Source: an uncultured Eubacterium sp. (GTDB lineage: Bacteria; Bacillota; Clostridia; Lachnospirales; Lachnospiraceae). Taken from it: 64,000 nucleotides of DNA. The position numbers and the translations under genes were made by a program. Below are positions 26,822 to 37,007 of this stretch, piece after piece (within the stretch, counting starts at the first letter, position 1; each line of letters begins with the position of its first letter). The notes beneath the pieces were generated by a model, which was not told where the DNA came from, made no database searches, and saw only the letters and a list, made by a program, of their open reading frames with translations. The stretch covers positions 124,001 to 188,000 of the forward strand of contig USBB01000002.1 of NCBI GenBank assembly GCA_900552795.1. Direction: 5' to 3'.

Positions 26822-27442
26822 ATGAAAAAAGATGAACAACGCCTGACAAAACAGTTTGACTTTATAAAAGAAATTGATAAAGAAAAATTTATCAAAAGAC
26901 AAACCTATATTTCTGACGGAAAAACTAAGGAAAATGATGCAGAGCATGCATGGCATATGGCTATAATGACTATTTTGCTCAGCGAATATGCAAACGAAGA
27001 TATAGACATATTAAAAACAATAAGCATGCTGCTTATTCACGACATCGTAGAAATAGACGCAGGTGACACTTACGCCTATGATGAGGAAGCAAAGCTTAGC
27101 CAGAAGGAGCGGGAGCTTGCCGCCGCAGACAGACTTTTCGGACTCCTGCCGGATGATCAACGCGACAAATTCAGAAGCCTTTGGGATGAATTTGAAGCCG
27201 CAAATACACCTGAAGCCAGATTTGCAAGAACAATGGATAATATCCAGCCTACCATGTTAAATTCCGTTTCAGACGGGAAAGCATGGTCGGAAAAAGGTGT
27301 GCGCTTAAGTCAGATACTAAAAAGAAACGCACCAACGCCAAATGGTTCTGAAACACTGTGGGATTATTCTTATAACAATTTTATAAAGCCTAATGTTGAA
27401 AATAAAAAAATTATAGATGATACACAGGATAGACCATTTTAA
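26822..27442 (+). CDS. HD-domain phosphohydrolase (YfbR/HDDC2-like)
   Basis: 206 residues. H42-A-W-H then H73-D74 with EIDAGD form the HD metal site, and the order of motifs is that of YfbR-type 5'-deoxynucleotidases or related HDDC2 proteins. It likely dephosphorylates nucleotides in the cytosol. ATG at 26822 follows GGAGA by five bases. Just upstream, a near copy of the same initiation region (26775-26800) reads into an immediate stop, which looks like a small tandem duplication. Confidence 0.8.
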   Translation: MKKDEQRLTKQFDFIKEIDKEKFIKRQTYISDGKTKENDAEHAWHMAIMTILLSEYANEDIDILKTISMLLIHDIVEIDAGDTYAYDEEAKLSQKERELAAADRLFGLLPDDQRDKFRSLWDEFEAANTPEARFARTMDNIQPTMLNSVSDGKAWSEKGVRLSQILKRNAPTPNGSETLWDYSYNNFIKPNVENKKIIDDTQDRPF

Positions 27443-27477
27443 AAATACAATAAATCTGCTAAGAAAAGGAGATTAAA

Positions 27478-28851
27478 GTGTCAAACGATAAAAAGAAATA
27501 TGAAATAGATATGTGCAGCGGTTCAATATTAAAAAAAATGCTTCTTTTTTCAATTCCGCTGATGTTTTCAAGTATTTTACAGCTTTTATTTAACGCAGCA
27601 GACATCATAGTAGTAGGCCGGTTTGCAGGCGACAATTCCCTGGCTGCGGTAGGTTCAACATCTTCGCTTATAAATCTTTTAGTAAATTTATTTATAGGTC
27701 TTTCGGTAGGTGCCAACGTTTTAGTTGCAAGATATTATGGTGCAAAACACGAAAAAGATTTAAGCACAACTGTTCATACAGCCATGACATTAAGCATTAT
27801 GAGCGGAATAATCCTTACAATAATTGGTGTTATTGGTGCACCATTAATCCTTACATGGATGCAGACACCTGAGGCTGTATTAAAGCTTGCAGTGTTATAT
27901 TTAAGAATCTATTTTATAGGCATGCCTGCAATGATGATATATAATTTCGGAGCAGCGATACTAAGAGCTGTCGGCGATACAAAAAGGCCTCTGTATTTTC
28001 TTATGATTGCCGGGATTATAAACGTTGTCCTAAACCTTGTATTCGTAATTATATTTAAAATGGACGTTGCGGGTGTTGCAACCGCCACAACCATTTCACA
28101 GTGCGTATCGGCATTTCTTGTATTAAAATGCCTTATGAAAGATAAGGGCGGTATAAAGGTAGAGTTAAGGCAATTAAAGATAAGTCGAGATAAATTTATA
28201 AAAATTCTTCAAATCGGACTTCCTGCCGGCTTTCAGGGTATTTTATTTTCTTTATCCAACGTATTTATACAGTCATCTGTCAATTCATTCGGAGAAACTG
28301 TTGTTGCCGGAAATTCAGCGGCCTCAAATATAGAAGGCTTTGTTTACGTTTCAATGAATTCATTGCATCAGGCAGCAATATCTTTTACCAGCCAGAATGT
28401 AGGTGCAGCCAAATATGAAAGAGTAAATAAAATATTACTTACGGCTCTTGGGTGCGTTCTTATCATAGGCGCAGCTTTAGGTAACTTAGCCTTTGTGTTC
28501 GGCCGTCCGCTCCTTTCGCTTTACTCAAACAGTCCACAAGTAATAGAAGCTGGAATGGTGCGTCTTTCAATAATATGTACAACATACGCCGCATGCGGAA
28601 TTATGGACGTAATGGTAGGTTCCTTAAGAGGGCTCGGATATTCTGTAATTCCTATGATTGTCTCACTTATAGGCGCGTGTGCATTAAGATTAATATGGCT
28701 TGCGACTGTTTTCCAGCTACCACAGTTCCATACAATAGAAATGGTTTATTTAACATATCCTATATCTTGGATAATTACATTTTTAGCACATGTAATATGT
28801 TTTATAATTATAAGAAGAAAACTTTCCATAAAATGGAATGCAGGAATGTAA
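27478..28851 (+). CDS. MATE-family efflux protein
   Basis: 457 residues, 12 membrane helices, family blocks LFSIPLMFSSILQLLFNAADIIVVGRF (quoted in part: PLMFSSILQLLFNAAD) and AGNSAASNIEGF. Start is GTG at 27478, with AAAGGAGA five bases upstream. It is a different subfamily from the MATE at 1045. It ends at a shared terminator with the convergent antiporter gene. Substrate unknown. Confidence 0.9.
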   Translation: MSNDKKKYEIDMCSGSILKKMLLFSIPLMFSSILQLLFNAADIIVVGRFAGDNSLAAVGSTSSLINLLVNLFIGLSVGANVLVARYYGAKHEKDLSTTVHTAMTLSIMSGIILTIIGVIGAPLILTWMQTPEAVLKLAVLYLRIYFIGMPAMMIYNFGAAILRAVGDTKRPLYFLMIAGIINVVLNLVFVIIFKMDVAGVATATTISQCVSAFLVLKCLMKDKGGIKVELRQLKISRDKFIKILQIGLPAGFQGILFSLSNVFIQSSVNSFGETVVAGNSAASNIEGFVYVSMNSLHQAAISFTSQNVGAAKYERVNKILLTALGCVLIIGAALGNLAFVFGRPLLSLYSNSPQVIEAGMVRLSIICTTYAACGIMDVMVGSLRGLGYSVIPMIVSLIGACALRLIWLATVFQLPQFHTIEMVYLTYPISWIITFLAHVICFIIIRRKLSIKWNAGM

Positions 28852-28902
28852 AGCATAAAATAATCCGTATAATCACAGGTTAAGGTGCACCCTAATCTTA
28901 AA

Positions 28903-28975
28903 CATAAAAAACTCTCAATTACTAATCCGGTTAATCTATTCAGCCGGCAATAAGTAAATGAGAGTCTTTTTATGT
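28903..28975. terminator. Bidirectional terminator
   Basis: A 13-bp stem with one mismatch (28911-28923 with 28953-28965) is flanked by A-run and T-run. It sits between the convergent MATE and cation antiporter genes and can stop both transcripts. Confidence 0.8.
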
Positions 28976-29021
28976 TGAAACTGCTTAGGTTGTCAAATCA
29001 CTCAAAGTATGCTTATAAAAA

Positions 29022-29945
29022 TCAAAACATCAGATATCCAAGATAAACCGCATAGCTTACAAGCATAACTATACCCCAGGGACGTCTTAGGCTCTTTGTT
29101 CGCGCCACTGAAATCCATAAAAGAAATCCTGCAGCTATAGCAATTATAGCATCAATTATAAATGCCGGCTCATAAATAACAGGTGTTATAATAGATGCTG
29201 TTCCAATTACAAAAAGGATATTAAATATATTGCTTCCCACAATATTTCCTATTGCAATATCAGCATTTCCTTTTCTAGCCGCCGTAACTGACGTTACCAG
29301 CTCAGGAAGTGATGTTCCCAGAGCCACAATAGTAAGGCCTATAAATCTTTCACTGAGACCTGCAAATTTTGCAATGGCAGTAGCACTGTCAACGGTAATG
29401 TCGCTTCCCCATACTACAATTATTCCGCCAAGCACAGTAAGCACGATAAGCTTTAATACACTTCTTTCATCTGTACTCTTTTCCTGTTTGCCTTTTCGCG
29501 CAAGAATAAAAAGATAACTAAGATATGCCAAAAATATAACCCACAAAATTATACCCTCAAATAATGTAACTGATTCTCCGGTCATTCCCATAAAAAGCAA
29601 AATGACAGTAACTATTATCATAAAAGGTATTTCAATGATAAGCGTTGATTTCTGTATTGCAACGGTAGTTATAACAGCCGTAATTCCAAGAATAATAAGT
29701 ATATTCAAAATGTTGCTTCCGACTACATTTCCTATACTTATTCCGCCATTTCCTTTAAGTGCCGCATTAATACTTACAGCGGCCTCCGGTGCACTTGTTC
29801 CCATCGCAACAATGGTAAGTCCGACTACCAGCTGCGGAATACCCATTTTTTCTGCAAGTCCCGATGTCCCATCAACAAACCAGTCAGCTCCCTTTACAAG
29901 CATAAAGAAACCCACTGCCAAAAGTAAAATTTCCAAAAATATCAT
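29022..29945 (-). CDS. Ca2+/cation antiporter (CaCA, YrbG-like)
   Basis: 307 residues, about ten membrane helices and the two inverted alpha repeats: AMGTSAPEAAVS with NVVGSNILNI, and ALGTSLPELVTS with NIVGSNIFNI. These supply the cation-binding acidic residues. It exchanges Na+ (or K+/H+) for Ca2+. A paralogue lies at 58456. It is monocistronic and convergent with the MATE gene. Confidence 0.92.
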   Translation of the reverse strand: MIFLEILLLAVGFFMLVKGADWFVDGTSGLAEKMGIPQLVVGLTIVAMGTSAPEAAVSINAALKGNGGISIGNVVGSNILNILIILGITAVITTVAIQKSTLIIEIPFMIIVTVILLFMGMTGESVTLFEGIILWVIFLAYLSYLFILARKGKQEKSTDERSVLKLIVLTVLGGIIVVWGSDITVDSATAIAKFAGLSERFIGLTIVALGTSLPELVTSVTAARKGNADIAIGNIVGSNIFNILFVIGTASIITPVIYEPAFIIDAIIAIAAGFLLWISVARTKSLRRPWGIVMLVSYAVYLGYLMF

Positions 29946-29979
29946 AATTGTCCTCCAGCTTTATACATTTATATAATCA

Positions 29980-30360
29980 TTATATAACCGAGTCTTCCTT
30001 TTCCCCGTCCTGATTATGTATATAACTTACGTTAAACGTAATACTTGAATTCTGCCTGCAATAATCTGATTTCGGAATATATAAAACATGTGCAAAAATA
30101 TGCTGCAAAATGATGTTGTCTGCTATATATGCAGCATGAGCAAATTTAACTTTCTCGATTCCCTTAAACAGGCCTTTGACGGCCATATAGCTTAAATTAT
30201 TTGAAAAAACCGTACTGACAGTTAACTCATGATGCGATATGGCATCACTGTGTGTCTCCGCATTAAAGTCAGATGGAGACGCTGCGCAAAAAAACATACA
30301 TATAAGTATTAATGATATATATATTGAATTATGTTTACTGTTAATCATTTTTAATTTCAC
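29980..30360 (-). CDS. Hypothetical small secreted protein
   Basis: About 126 residues that I do not recognise. It has a basic N-terminus, a hydrophobic stretch (SIYISLILICMFFCAA) like a signal peptide, and then a His-rich polar region (THSDAISHHE). GTG at 30360 has GGTGG five bases upstream; a longer ATG start at 30372 has no site. It could be a real secreted peptide or a chance reading frame. It ends 34 bp before the antiporter start on the same strand. Confidence 0.42.
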   Translation of the reverse strand: MKLKMINSKHNSIYISLILICMFFCAASPSDFNAETHSDAISHHELTVSTVFSNNLSYMAVKGLFKGIEKVKFAHAAYIADNIILQHIFAHVLYIPKSDYCRQNSSITFNVSYIHNQDGEKEDSVI

Positions 30361-31092
30361 GATGTCCACCATTACAACTTAAAATTAATGCTGCTTTTAA
30401 TAATTTTATCAAAGCTCCCAGATGCCTGCAACATATTAATAGCATAATTAACGCCTTGTAAATTATCAGAATATTCTTAAAAATAAGTACAATTAATATA
30501 TAAATATCGACTTAATATATTTGAAACAAAAAACTTTAATTTTTTTAAAAAATTATATTGACAAATCATCATTCAAATGGTAATATACAGACATAGAAAA
30601 GAGATGTCAATCTTAAAAAATAAATCAAAGGAGGAACAGTCCATTGGAAATATAATTAAAAAATAATCAATATGAGCGTGATAAGACATTTAAAAATGTT
30701 TTCATATTGAACAATTATCACAAAACTAATACATAGATTTCTAATTCGTGTAAAGAAACGAATTCAGAAAGAATACATTATTATATATAACCTGAACGCT
30801 TTTGATGAATAACTTAAAACCGGATGTAATAAATATATTCTTCGGGTGCAAGAACAAACAGAGATTATAATAAGCAAAAGCAGATGGAAAATATATATTA
30901 ATCTATTTTGAATATATACATTGTGATATTATATGAAGCTGTGTATTATGAAAAAGACAGTATACAACAACTAAATAGCAATAATCTATTTAAGAAAGTA
31001 TCATATAGTCTTATAAAATCATATTATCGAAGAAGCTGATAATTTCAGTGAGGTATCGAAGAAAGAGAAAAAATTGAATAATTATATATTAT
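30361..31092. other. Gene-poor stretch with a promoter and ribosome site but no intact gene
   Basis: About 730 bp of very AT-rich DNA. A good rightward promoter (30558-30586) and a perfect AAAGGAGGA (30627-30635) are followed only by a three-codon frame. Short coding-like fragments in shifted frames (for example a lysine/glutamate-rich run ending near 31094) suggest a decayed gene. I see no tRNA or known RNA motif. Confidence 0.45.
30558..30586 (+). promoter_or_regulatory. Promoter with extended -10
   Basis: TTGACA, 17-bp spacer ending in TGG, then TAATAT. It points into the gene-poor stretch toward the strong orphan ribosome site at 30627. Confidence 0.55.
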
Positions 31093-31131
31093 AAAAACGG
31101 CCATTAATCAAAGTAATTAATGACCGTTTTT
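31093..31131. terminator. Bidirectional terminator after the ABC operon
   Basis: A 16-bp stem with one mismatch (31093-31108 with 31116-31131), with A-run on the left and T-run on the right. It lies four bases past the ABC permease stop codon. Confidence 0.85.
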
Positions 31132-31134
31132 AAT

Positions 31135-32709
31135 TTAATTTCTTATTCTGAATGTTTTTGCCGCAAATCTATATACAAGCATACATGCAATAACAGAGTA
31201 TAAAACACAAAATGCTGTCATTATTATAGCAAACCATAACGGGTTCGGATGTACCTGGATAAACATATAACAAAACATATATGTAATAAAATTTACCACC
31301 TGAAAGCTTCCGCTCTTAATCTCGGTATCAATATTGTATGGCTGTAAAAGATAATAAATCGTAAGAAAATGTACCGAAAAAAATATACTCATTGTTATAA
31401 TCGAAACAGGAATAAGAAAATAATACTGAATATCAGTTCCGCCCGTAACCGTTAAGAGCAAAACCATTCCAAGCGATATAACAATAGCCGGCAAAATATT
31501 TATCTTTATAATTTCCCATAGTCTTATTTTAAAAAGCTTAAGTATAGAAGACGATGTCTTATAAAAAGAGTAGGTCAGCAGACTGTGATCGCAATTTGCA
31601 AACAATGCCTGCGTATAACTCATTCCCTTATTTATTATATACATGATAAAAGTAAATACAGGAAGGACCCTTATCACTGTATGGTTAACATTCGGTTTTA
31701 TCGGCGTGTAAATAAAGCAGGCGCAGATTACAACCAAAAAGAAAGCCGCACAGATTAGTGTCGTAATAAGAATCGGTTTTATGAGCAGTCTCCTGTGTCT
31801 TTTCATAAAAAGCTCATTTAAATATTTAAATCCTGTCTTATCGCTTGTCTGCGTAACATCGCCGCTTATATATTTTCTTGATGATACCGCAATCGCTGAT
31901 TCTTTTTTTGACAAATCAACTATATTTCTAAATTCCTGTATAAGAACCTTATAACAGACTCTGTATCCGTCAAACTTAATTATTGTAACTAACCCAGGAA
32001 GTGATACAATGACAAGCACAACCAGCAAAACAGCATACACCGATACATTAATGGTCACATTTATAAAAGGAAGCGCATATGCAGCCACAACAAAAATAAT
32101 TCCGCATATTGATCTGTAACTTCGCTTTTGTGTTGAATAAGGAATTCTTCTGCATTTTTTATAAAGAATAATAAGTGTATACGCATATGTGATCTTTGCA
32201 GCTGCAACAAATAAAGGCATCGTAACATATACCGCCAAAGGCAGACCGGTAAAACTGCCAAATATTATGGCAAAAGGAAGCAACCCTATAACAAGCTTTA
32301 TTATTGAAAATATAAACTGTGATACGGCGTACTTCCCTGCATCCATAGCAAGCAGATTAATGCAATGAAACGTATTATTATCTGCTGAAAACAGATACGG
32401 GTTTAAAATCACCCCTGTAAACGTCATAAGCACAAACAGATGAATAAAAAGCGCACTGTCACTTACGCTTACAGGAAATCCAATTGCAAAGGCGAACAGT
32501 ACGCCAAGATATAGCGCTTTGCCTGCAAATGTCATTAAGAATCCTGACAATACGGACAAAATTCCGGCAACAGTTTTTAATGAACCTTCTTTATACAAAG
32601 AAGACGGAATATGTTTTCCGATAAAAGGCAGACGTTTTATCGCATATATTATAGAGTTTGTTCGGCTCGTATTTTTTATTATAAATGTGATGAAAAAAGT
32701 CCTAAGCAT
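31135..32709 (-). CDS. ABC transporter permease
   Basis: 524 residues with about 12 membrane helices in two halves and a charged cytoplasmic loop near 265-300. No substrate-binding domain. It pairs with the ATPase immediately upstream; the genes overlap by eight bases, and GGAGG stands before the start. Such two-gene exporters handle peptides, lipids or drugs; the substrate is unknown. Confidence 0.8.
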   Translation of the reverse strand: MLRTFFITFIIKNTSRTNSIIYAIKRLPFIGKHIPSSLYKEGSLKTVAGILSVLSGFLMTFAGKALYLGVLFAFAIGFPVSVSDSALFIHLFVLMTFTGVILNPYLFSADNNTFHCINLLAMDAGKYAVSQFIFSIIKLVIGLLPFAIIFGSFTGLPLAVYVTMPLFVAAAKITYAYTLIILYKKCRRIPYSTQKRSYRSICGIIFVVAAYALPFINVTINVSVYAVLLVVLVIVSLPGLVTIIKFDGYRVCYKVLIQEFRNIVDLSKKESAIAVSSRKYISGDVTQTSDKTGFKYLNELFMKRHRRLLIKPILITTLICAAFFLVVICACFIYTPIKPNVNHTVIRVLPVFTFIMYIINKGMSYTQALFANCDHSLLTYSFYKTSSSILKLFKIRLWEIIKINILPAIVISLGMVLLLTVTGGTDIQYYFLIPVSIITMSIFFSVHFLTIYYLLQPYNIDTEIKSGSFQVVNFITYMFCYMFIQVHPNPLWFAIIMTAFCVLYSVIACMLVYRFAAKTFRIRN

Positions 32710-33415
32710 TCTCAGCCTCCTTTAATATTTCGATAATTCTTTCTTTGAAATTGGAATTATCAAGGTCTGATTTATCAACAAGCTCAAAAGTTCCATGATT
32801 AAGAATAATTATCTCATCGCATAAATCCAAAGCAAGTTCAAGAATATGTGTTGAAAAAATAACTATGCTGTCATTTTTTAAGCCACGAAGAATCTGCTTC
32901 ATCTCCTCGGCAACAACAACATCCAGAGAAGTAAGCGGCTCATCAAGCAGCAGAATAGCAGGCTTTGTTATTATGTTTATAAGCATCTGCATCTTATTTT
33001 TCATTCCGTGCGAAAAATCCTTTAGCAGTCTGTCCCTGTCATACTCATCAATTCCAATTATATCAAAACATTCATCTAAATCAGGCACATTTTTTATCCT
33101 GTGTGCATTTACATCTATATAAAATTTAAGAAACTCTCTCGCAGTAAGAAATTCCGGAACAGTAGGAGTTGATATAACATAACCGATATCATCAGGCTTA
33201 AGCTCCCTCTTTGCCTCCTCTGTCGTTTCCTGTATAAAAAATTTCCCTGTATCAGGCTCCAAGTCATTGTTAACGCAATTAAAAAAAGTAGTTTTACCCG
33301 AACCGTTTCTTCCCAGAAGCCCGTATATTTTACCGGATTCAAAATTAAAGTTAACGTCACTTAAAACGAGCTTTTTGTCAAACGATTTCGACAAATTTTT
33401 AATTATAAAATTCAT
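32702..33415 (-). CDS. ABC transporter ATP-binding protein
   Basis: 237 residues with Walker A (GRNGSGKTTF), an unusual signature FSHGMKNKM in place of LSGGQ, Walker B (AILLLDEP) and the switch His in STHIL. It powers the adjacent permease. ATG at 33415 has GGGGAGA seven bases upstream; a longer reading to 33460 is unlikely. Confidence 0.9.
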   Translation of the reverse strand: MNFIIKNLSKSFDKKLVLSDVNFNFESGKIYGLLGRNGSGKTTFFNCVNNDLEPDTGKFFIQETTEEAKRELKPDDIGYVISTPTVPEFLTAREFLKFYIDVNAHRIKNVPDLDECFDIIGIDEYDRDRLLKDFSHGMKNKMQMLINIITKPAILLLDEPLTSLDVVVAEEMKQILRGLKNDSIVIFSTHILELALDLCDEIIILNHGTFELVDKSDLDNSNFKERIIEILKEAENA

Positions 33416-33693
33416 TATTAATTCTCCCCATATTTTTATCTTTTTGAGATATTTTATCATTATATTAATATATATTAAAGTATATTTTTTCTTTATTTGG
33501 GAATATTCTTAATGTGGATTGTATTTATTTTAATAATACAAAAAATGCTCTTGATTTTAGGGCGCCATAATGTTAACATAGTTTTGTCAGTAATTGTCAC
33601 ATTTTTATCAAAGTCGCTGACACTTTTTTTAAGATGTGGCGTGTATACAATGTACACAAATAAATACAATTATTATTAAAGGAGGATTTACAA

Positions 33694-35946
33694 ATGTTTG
33701 CAAGTGAAAACTGGGACGGATTCAAAGGAAGACTTTGGAAAGAAGAAATTAACGTAAGAGATTTCATTCAGAAAAACTACAAGCCTTATGAAGGTAATGA
33801 AGACTTCCTTGCTGATCCTACAGAAGCTACTAACAAATTATGGGGCAAATTACAGGAATTGCAGAAAGAAGAAAGAGCTAAGGGCGGAGTTTTAGACATG
33901 GAAACAGAAGTAGTTTCTGGTCTTAACGCATACGGTCCTGGATATATAGATGAGTCAATGAAAGATCTTGAGCAGATTGTCGGACTTCAGACTGACAAGC
34001 CATTAAAGAGAGCTTTCATGCCATACGGTGGTATCAAAATGGCTGAGGAATCATGCAAGAACTATGGTTATGAGCCAAATGCTGAATTACACAAAATATT
34101 TACAGAATACCACAAGACACACAATCAGGGTGTATTCGATGCTTATACTCCTGAGATGAGAGCTGCTCGTCACAGCCATATCATTACAGGTCTTCCTGAT
34201 ACTTATGGCCGCGGACGTATCGTAGGCGATTACAGAAGAGTTGCCCTTTATGGTATTGACCGTCTTATCGAAGAAAAGCAGAAAGATTACGCTAACTGCG
34301 GATGCGGAACAATGACAGACGAAGTTATTCGTTTAAGAGAAGAAATCTCTGATCAGTGCAAGGCTTTGGCTGGTATGAAGAAGATGGCTGAAAGCTATGG
34401 TTATGATATTTCTAAGCCTGCTAAGACAGCTAAGGAAGCATGCCAGTGGTTATATTTCGGTTACCTTGCTGCCATCAAGACACAGAACGGTGCCGCAATG
34501 TCTGTAGGACGTGTTTCTACATTCCTTGATATTTACTTCCAGAGAGATCTTGAAGCTGGTCTTATCACAGAATCAGAAGCTCAGGAACTTATCGATCATA
34601 TGGTTATGAAGTTCAGAATGGTTAAATTCGCAAGAATTCAGTCATACAACGAATTATTCTCAGGTGACCCTACATGGGCAACTCTTGAAGTTGGCGGTAC
34701 AGGTATCGACGGTCGTTCAATGGTTACAAAGACTGACTACAGATTCCTTCATACACTTGAGAACATGGGACCTTCACCAGAACCAAACCTTACAGTACTT
34801 TATTCTTCACGTTTACCTGAAAACTTCAAGAAGTATGCTGCTAAGATTTCTGTTACAACATCTTCAATACAGTATGAAAACGATGATGTTATGAAGGCTA
34901 CATGGGGCGATGATTATTCAATCTGCTGCTGCGTATCAGCTACACAGACAGGTAAGGAAATGCAGTTCTTCGGTGCAAGAGCTAACCTTGCTAAATGTTT
35001 ACTTTACGCTATCAACGGCGGTGTTGATATCAAGTCAAGAAAGCAGGTAGGTCCTGCATACAAGCCAATTACATCTGAATATCTTGATTATGATGAAGTA
35101 ATTGAAAAATTTGACGCTATGATGGAATGGTTAGCTGACCTTTATGTTAATATACTTAACCTTATCCATTACATGCATGATAAATATTATTATGAAGCTG
35201 CAGAGATGGCTTTAATAGATACAGATGTTAAGCGTACATTCGCTACAGGTATTGCAGGCTTCTCACACGTAGTTGACTCACTTAGTGCTATTAAGTACGC
35301 TAAGGTTAAGGTTATCCGTGATGAAACAGGCTTCAATGTTGATTATGAAGTTGAGGGTGATTTCCCAAGATACGGTAACGACGATGACAGAGCTGATGAT
35401 ATTGCTGTATGGCTTCTTAAGACATTCCTTGATAAGATTAAGAAGAGACATACTTACAGAAATTCAGAGCCAACAACATCTATCCTTACAATTACTTCAA
35501 ACGTAGTTTACGGTAAATACACAGGTGCTATGCCTGACGGACGTAGAGCCGGTACACCTCTTGCTCCTGGTGCTAACCCATCATATGGCGCAGAGCAGAA
35601 CGGCCTTTTAGCTTCACTTAACTCTCTTACAAAGCTTCCATACGAATGGGCTCTTGATGGTATTTCAAATACACAGACAATGAATCCTGACGCTTTGGGA
35701 CACAATGAAGAGGAAAGAGTAAACAACCTTGTTAACATTATGGATGGCTACTTTGATCAGGGTGCTCATCACCTTAATGTAAACGTATTTGGTAAAGAAT
35801 TACTTCTTGATGCTATGGAACATCCTGAAAAGCCTGAATATGCTAACTTCACAATCCGTGTTTCAGGTTACGCTGTTAAGTTTATTGACCTTACAAGAGA
35901 GCAGCAGATGGACGTTATTTCAAGAACATTCCATGATCATATGTAA
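33694..35946 (+). CDS. pflB: Pyruvate formate-lyase
   Basis: 750 residues, full length. It converts pyruvate and CoA to acetyl-CoA and formate in the anaerobic cytosol. The active-site cysteines lie in ICCCVSATQTG (C411-C413) and the glycyl radical site is RVSGYAV (G725). An AAAGGAGG ribosome site precedes the start. Codon use is visibly richer in C-ending and preferred codons than in neighbours, as expected of a highly expressed gene. The upstream 230 bp hold a TATACAAT-like box near 33644. A terminator follows, then its activase. Confidence 0.98.
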   Translation: MFASENWDGFKGRLWKEEINVRDFIQKNYKPYEGNEDFLADPTEATNKLWGKLQELQKEERAKGGVLDMETEVVSGLNAYGPGYIDESMKDLEQIVGLQTDKPLKRAFMPYGGIKMAEESCKNYGYEPNAELHKIFTEYHKTHNQGVFDAYTPEMRAARHSHIITGLPDTYGRGRIVGDYRRVALYGIDRLIEEKQKDYANCGCGTMTDEVIRLREEISDQCKALAGMKKMAESYGYDISKPAKTAKEACQWLYFGYLAAIKTQNGAAMSVGRVSTFLDIYFQRDLEAGLITESEAQELIDHMVMKFRMVKFARIQSYNELFSGDPTWATLEVGGTGIDGRSMVTKTDYRFLHTLENMGPSPEPNLTVLYSSRLPENFKKYAAKISVTTSSIQYENDDVMKATWGDDYSICCCVSATQTGKEMQFFGARANLAKCLLYAINGGVDIKSRKQVGPAYKPITSEYLDYDEVIEKFDAMMEWLADLYVNILNLIHYMHDKYYYEAAEMALIDTDVKRTFATGIAGFSHVVDSLSAIKYAKVKVIRDETGFNVDYEVEGDFPRYGNDDDRADDIAVWLLKTFLDKIKKRHTYRNSEPTTSILTITSNVVYGKYTGAMPDGRRAGTPLAPGANPSYGAEQNGLLASLNSLTKLPYEWALDGISNTQTMNPDALGHNEEERVNNLVNIMDGYFDQGAHHLNVNVFGKELLLDAMEHPEKPEYANFTIRVSGYAVKFIDLTREQQMDVISRTFHDHM

Positions 35947-35993
35947 TTTTAATATCAGCCCTTTTAAGACTGTCTGAATATTAAAATTAATTT

Positions 35994-36041
35994 AAATGGC
36001 AGGTATATATCTGAGTATACAGATTTTACCTGCCATTTTTT
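35994..36041 (+). terminator. Terminator after pflB
   Basis: A perfect 12-bp stem (35994-36005 with 36027-36038) ending in T6. It probably lowers pflA expression relative to pflB. Confidence 0.88.
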
Positions 36042-36106
36042 AACAGAAATCTAATCTGTACAGAAATTTTTAAAATGCTGCACCACGCATAGAAATGAGG
36101 ATTATT

Positions 36107-36889
36107 ATGGGATTAAACTTTGAACCGGAAAATGTAAAAGGAATAATTCATTCAATAGAAAGCTTTGGCTCAGTAGACGGACCGGGCGTGAGATATATTA
36201 TTTTTTTGCAGGGATGCCTTATGCGCTGCAAATACTGTCATAACCCTGATACATGGGCATTAAAAGATAAAAATTCATATGAAGAAACTCCTGAGGAAAC
36301 TTTAAAAAAAGCAATGCGCTATAAAGCATATTGGAAAAAGGACGGCGGAATTACGGTAAGCGGCGGAGAAGCTCTTCTGCAAATTGATTATGTTACCGAA
36401 CTGTTCAGACTGGCCAAAAAAGAAGGTATTAACACAACTCTTGATACCTCCGGCAACCCTTTTACAAGACAGGAACCTTTCTTTAGCAAATTTAATGAAC
36501 TTATGAAATATACAGATCTTTTTATGCTTGATATAAAACATATTGACAATGAAAAGCATAAAAATCTTACAATGTGCAGCAATGAAAATATTCTTGATAT
36601 GGCAAAATACCTTTCTGATAACGGAAAAGATATGTGGATAAGACATGTTCTTGTTCCAGGATACACCAATAACGATAACGATATGAAAAAGCTTTCTGAA
36701 TTTGTAAAAAGCTTAAAAACTGTCAAACGATTTGAAATTCTTCCATATCATACTCTCGGCGTATTTAAATGGAAAGAGCTTGGCATTGATTATTCATTAG
36801 AAGACGTAAATCCGCCTACAAAAGAAGAAATAGAACATGCTTCAAAGCTTATGTCCATTGATGACTATGACGGCTATTTAAATCAGTAA
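36107..36889 (+). CDS. pflA: Pyruvate formate-lyase activating enzyme
   Basis: 260-residue radical SAM enzyme that installs the glycyl radical on PflB. The CxxxCxxC cluster motif is C37-L-M-R-C41-K-Y-C44, and the SAM-binding GGE motif is in VSGGEALLQ. ATG at 36107 has GAGG six bases upstream; a reading from 36095 has none. It sits directly after the pflB terminator. Confidence 0.96.
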   Translation: MGLNFEPENVKGIIHSIESFGSVDGPGVRYIIFLQGCLMRCKYCHNPDTWALKDKNSYEETPEETLKKAMRYKAYWKKDGGITVSGGEALLQIDYVTELFRLAKKEGINTTLDTSGNPFTRQEPFFSKFNELMKYTDLFMLDIKHIDNEKHKNLTMCSNENILDMAKYLSDNGKDMWIRHVLVPGYTNNDNDMKKLSEFVKSLKTVKRFEILPYHTLGVFKWKELGIDYSLEDVNPPTKEEIEHASKLMSIDDYDGYLNQ

Positions 36890-36897
36890 TTTTAAGC

Positions 36898-36930
36898 ACT
36901 CTCCGCTAAATAAATGCGGAGAGTCTTTTT
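36898..36930 (+). terminator. Terminator after pflA
   Basis: Perfect 9-bp GC-rich stem (36898-36906 with 36916-36924) followed by C and T5. Confidence 0.88.
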
Positions 36931-36945
36931 GCGCATTAAGTTAAG

Positions 36946-36974
36946 TTGATAAATTTCCACTAAAATGATAAAAT
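36946..36974 (+). promoter_or_regulatory. Promoter for the adenosine deaminase gene
   Basis: TTGATA, 17-bp spacer, TAAAAT with a TGA extension, 34 bp before the start codon. Confidence 0.6.
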
Positions 36975-37007
36975 AAGATATCAATTTTGTAGTGAATGGA
37001 GAAATAT

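Noticed and set aside
32865..33122. Frames opposite the ABC ATPase gene
   Set aside because: They are antisense to a gene with intact Walker motifs and have no ribosome site.
33497..33679. A 60-codon frame between the ABC operon and pflB
   Set aside because: No ribosome site, ends at the pflB ribosome site, and covers the pflB promoter region.
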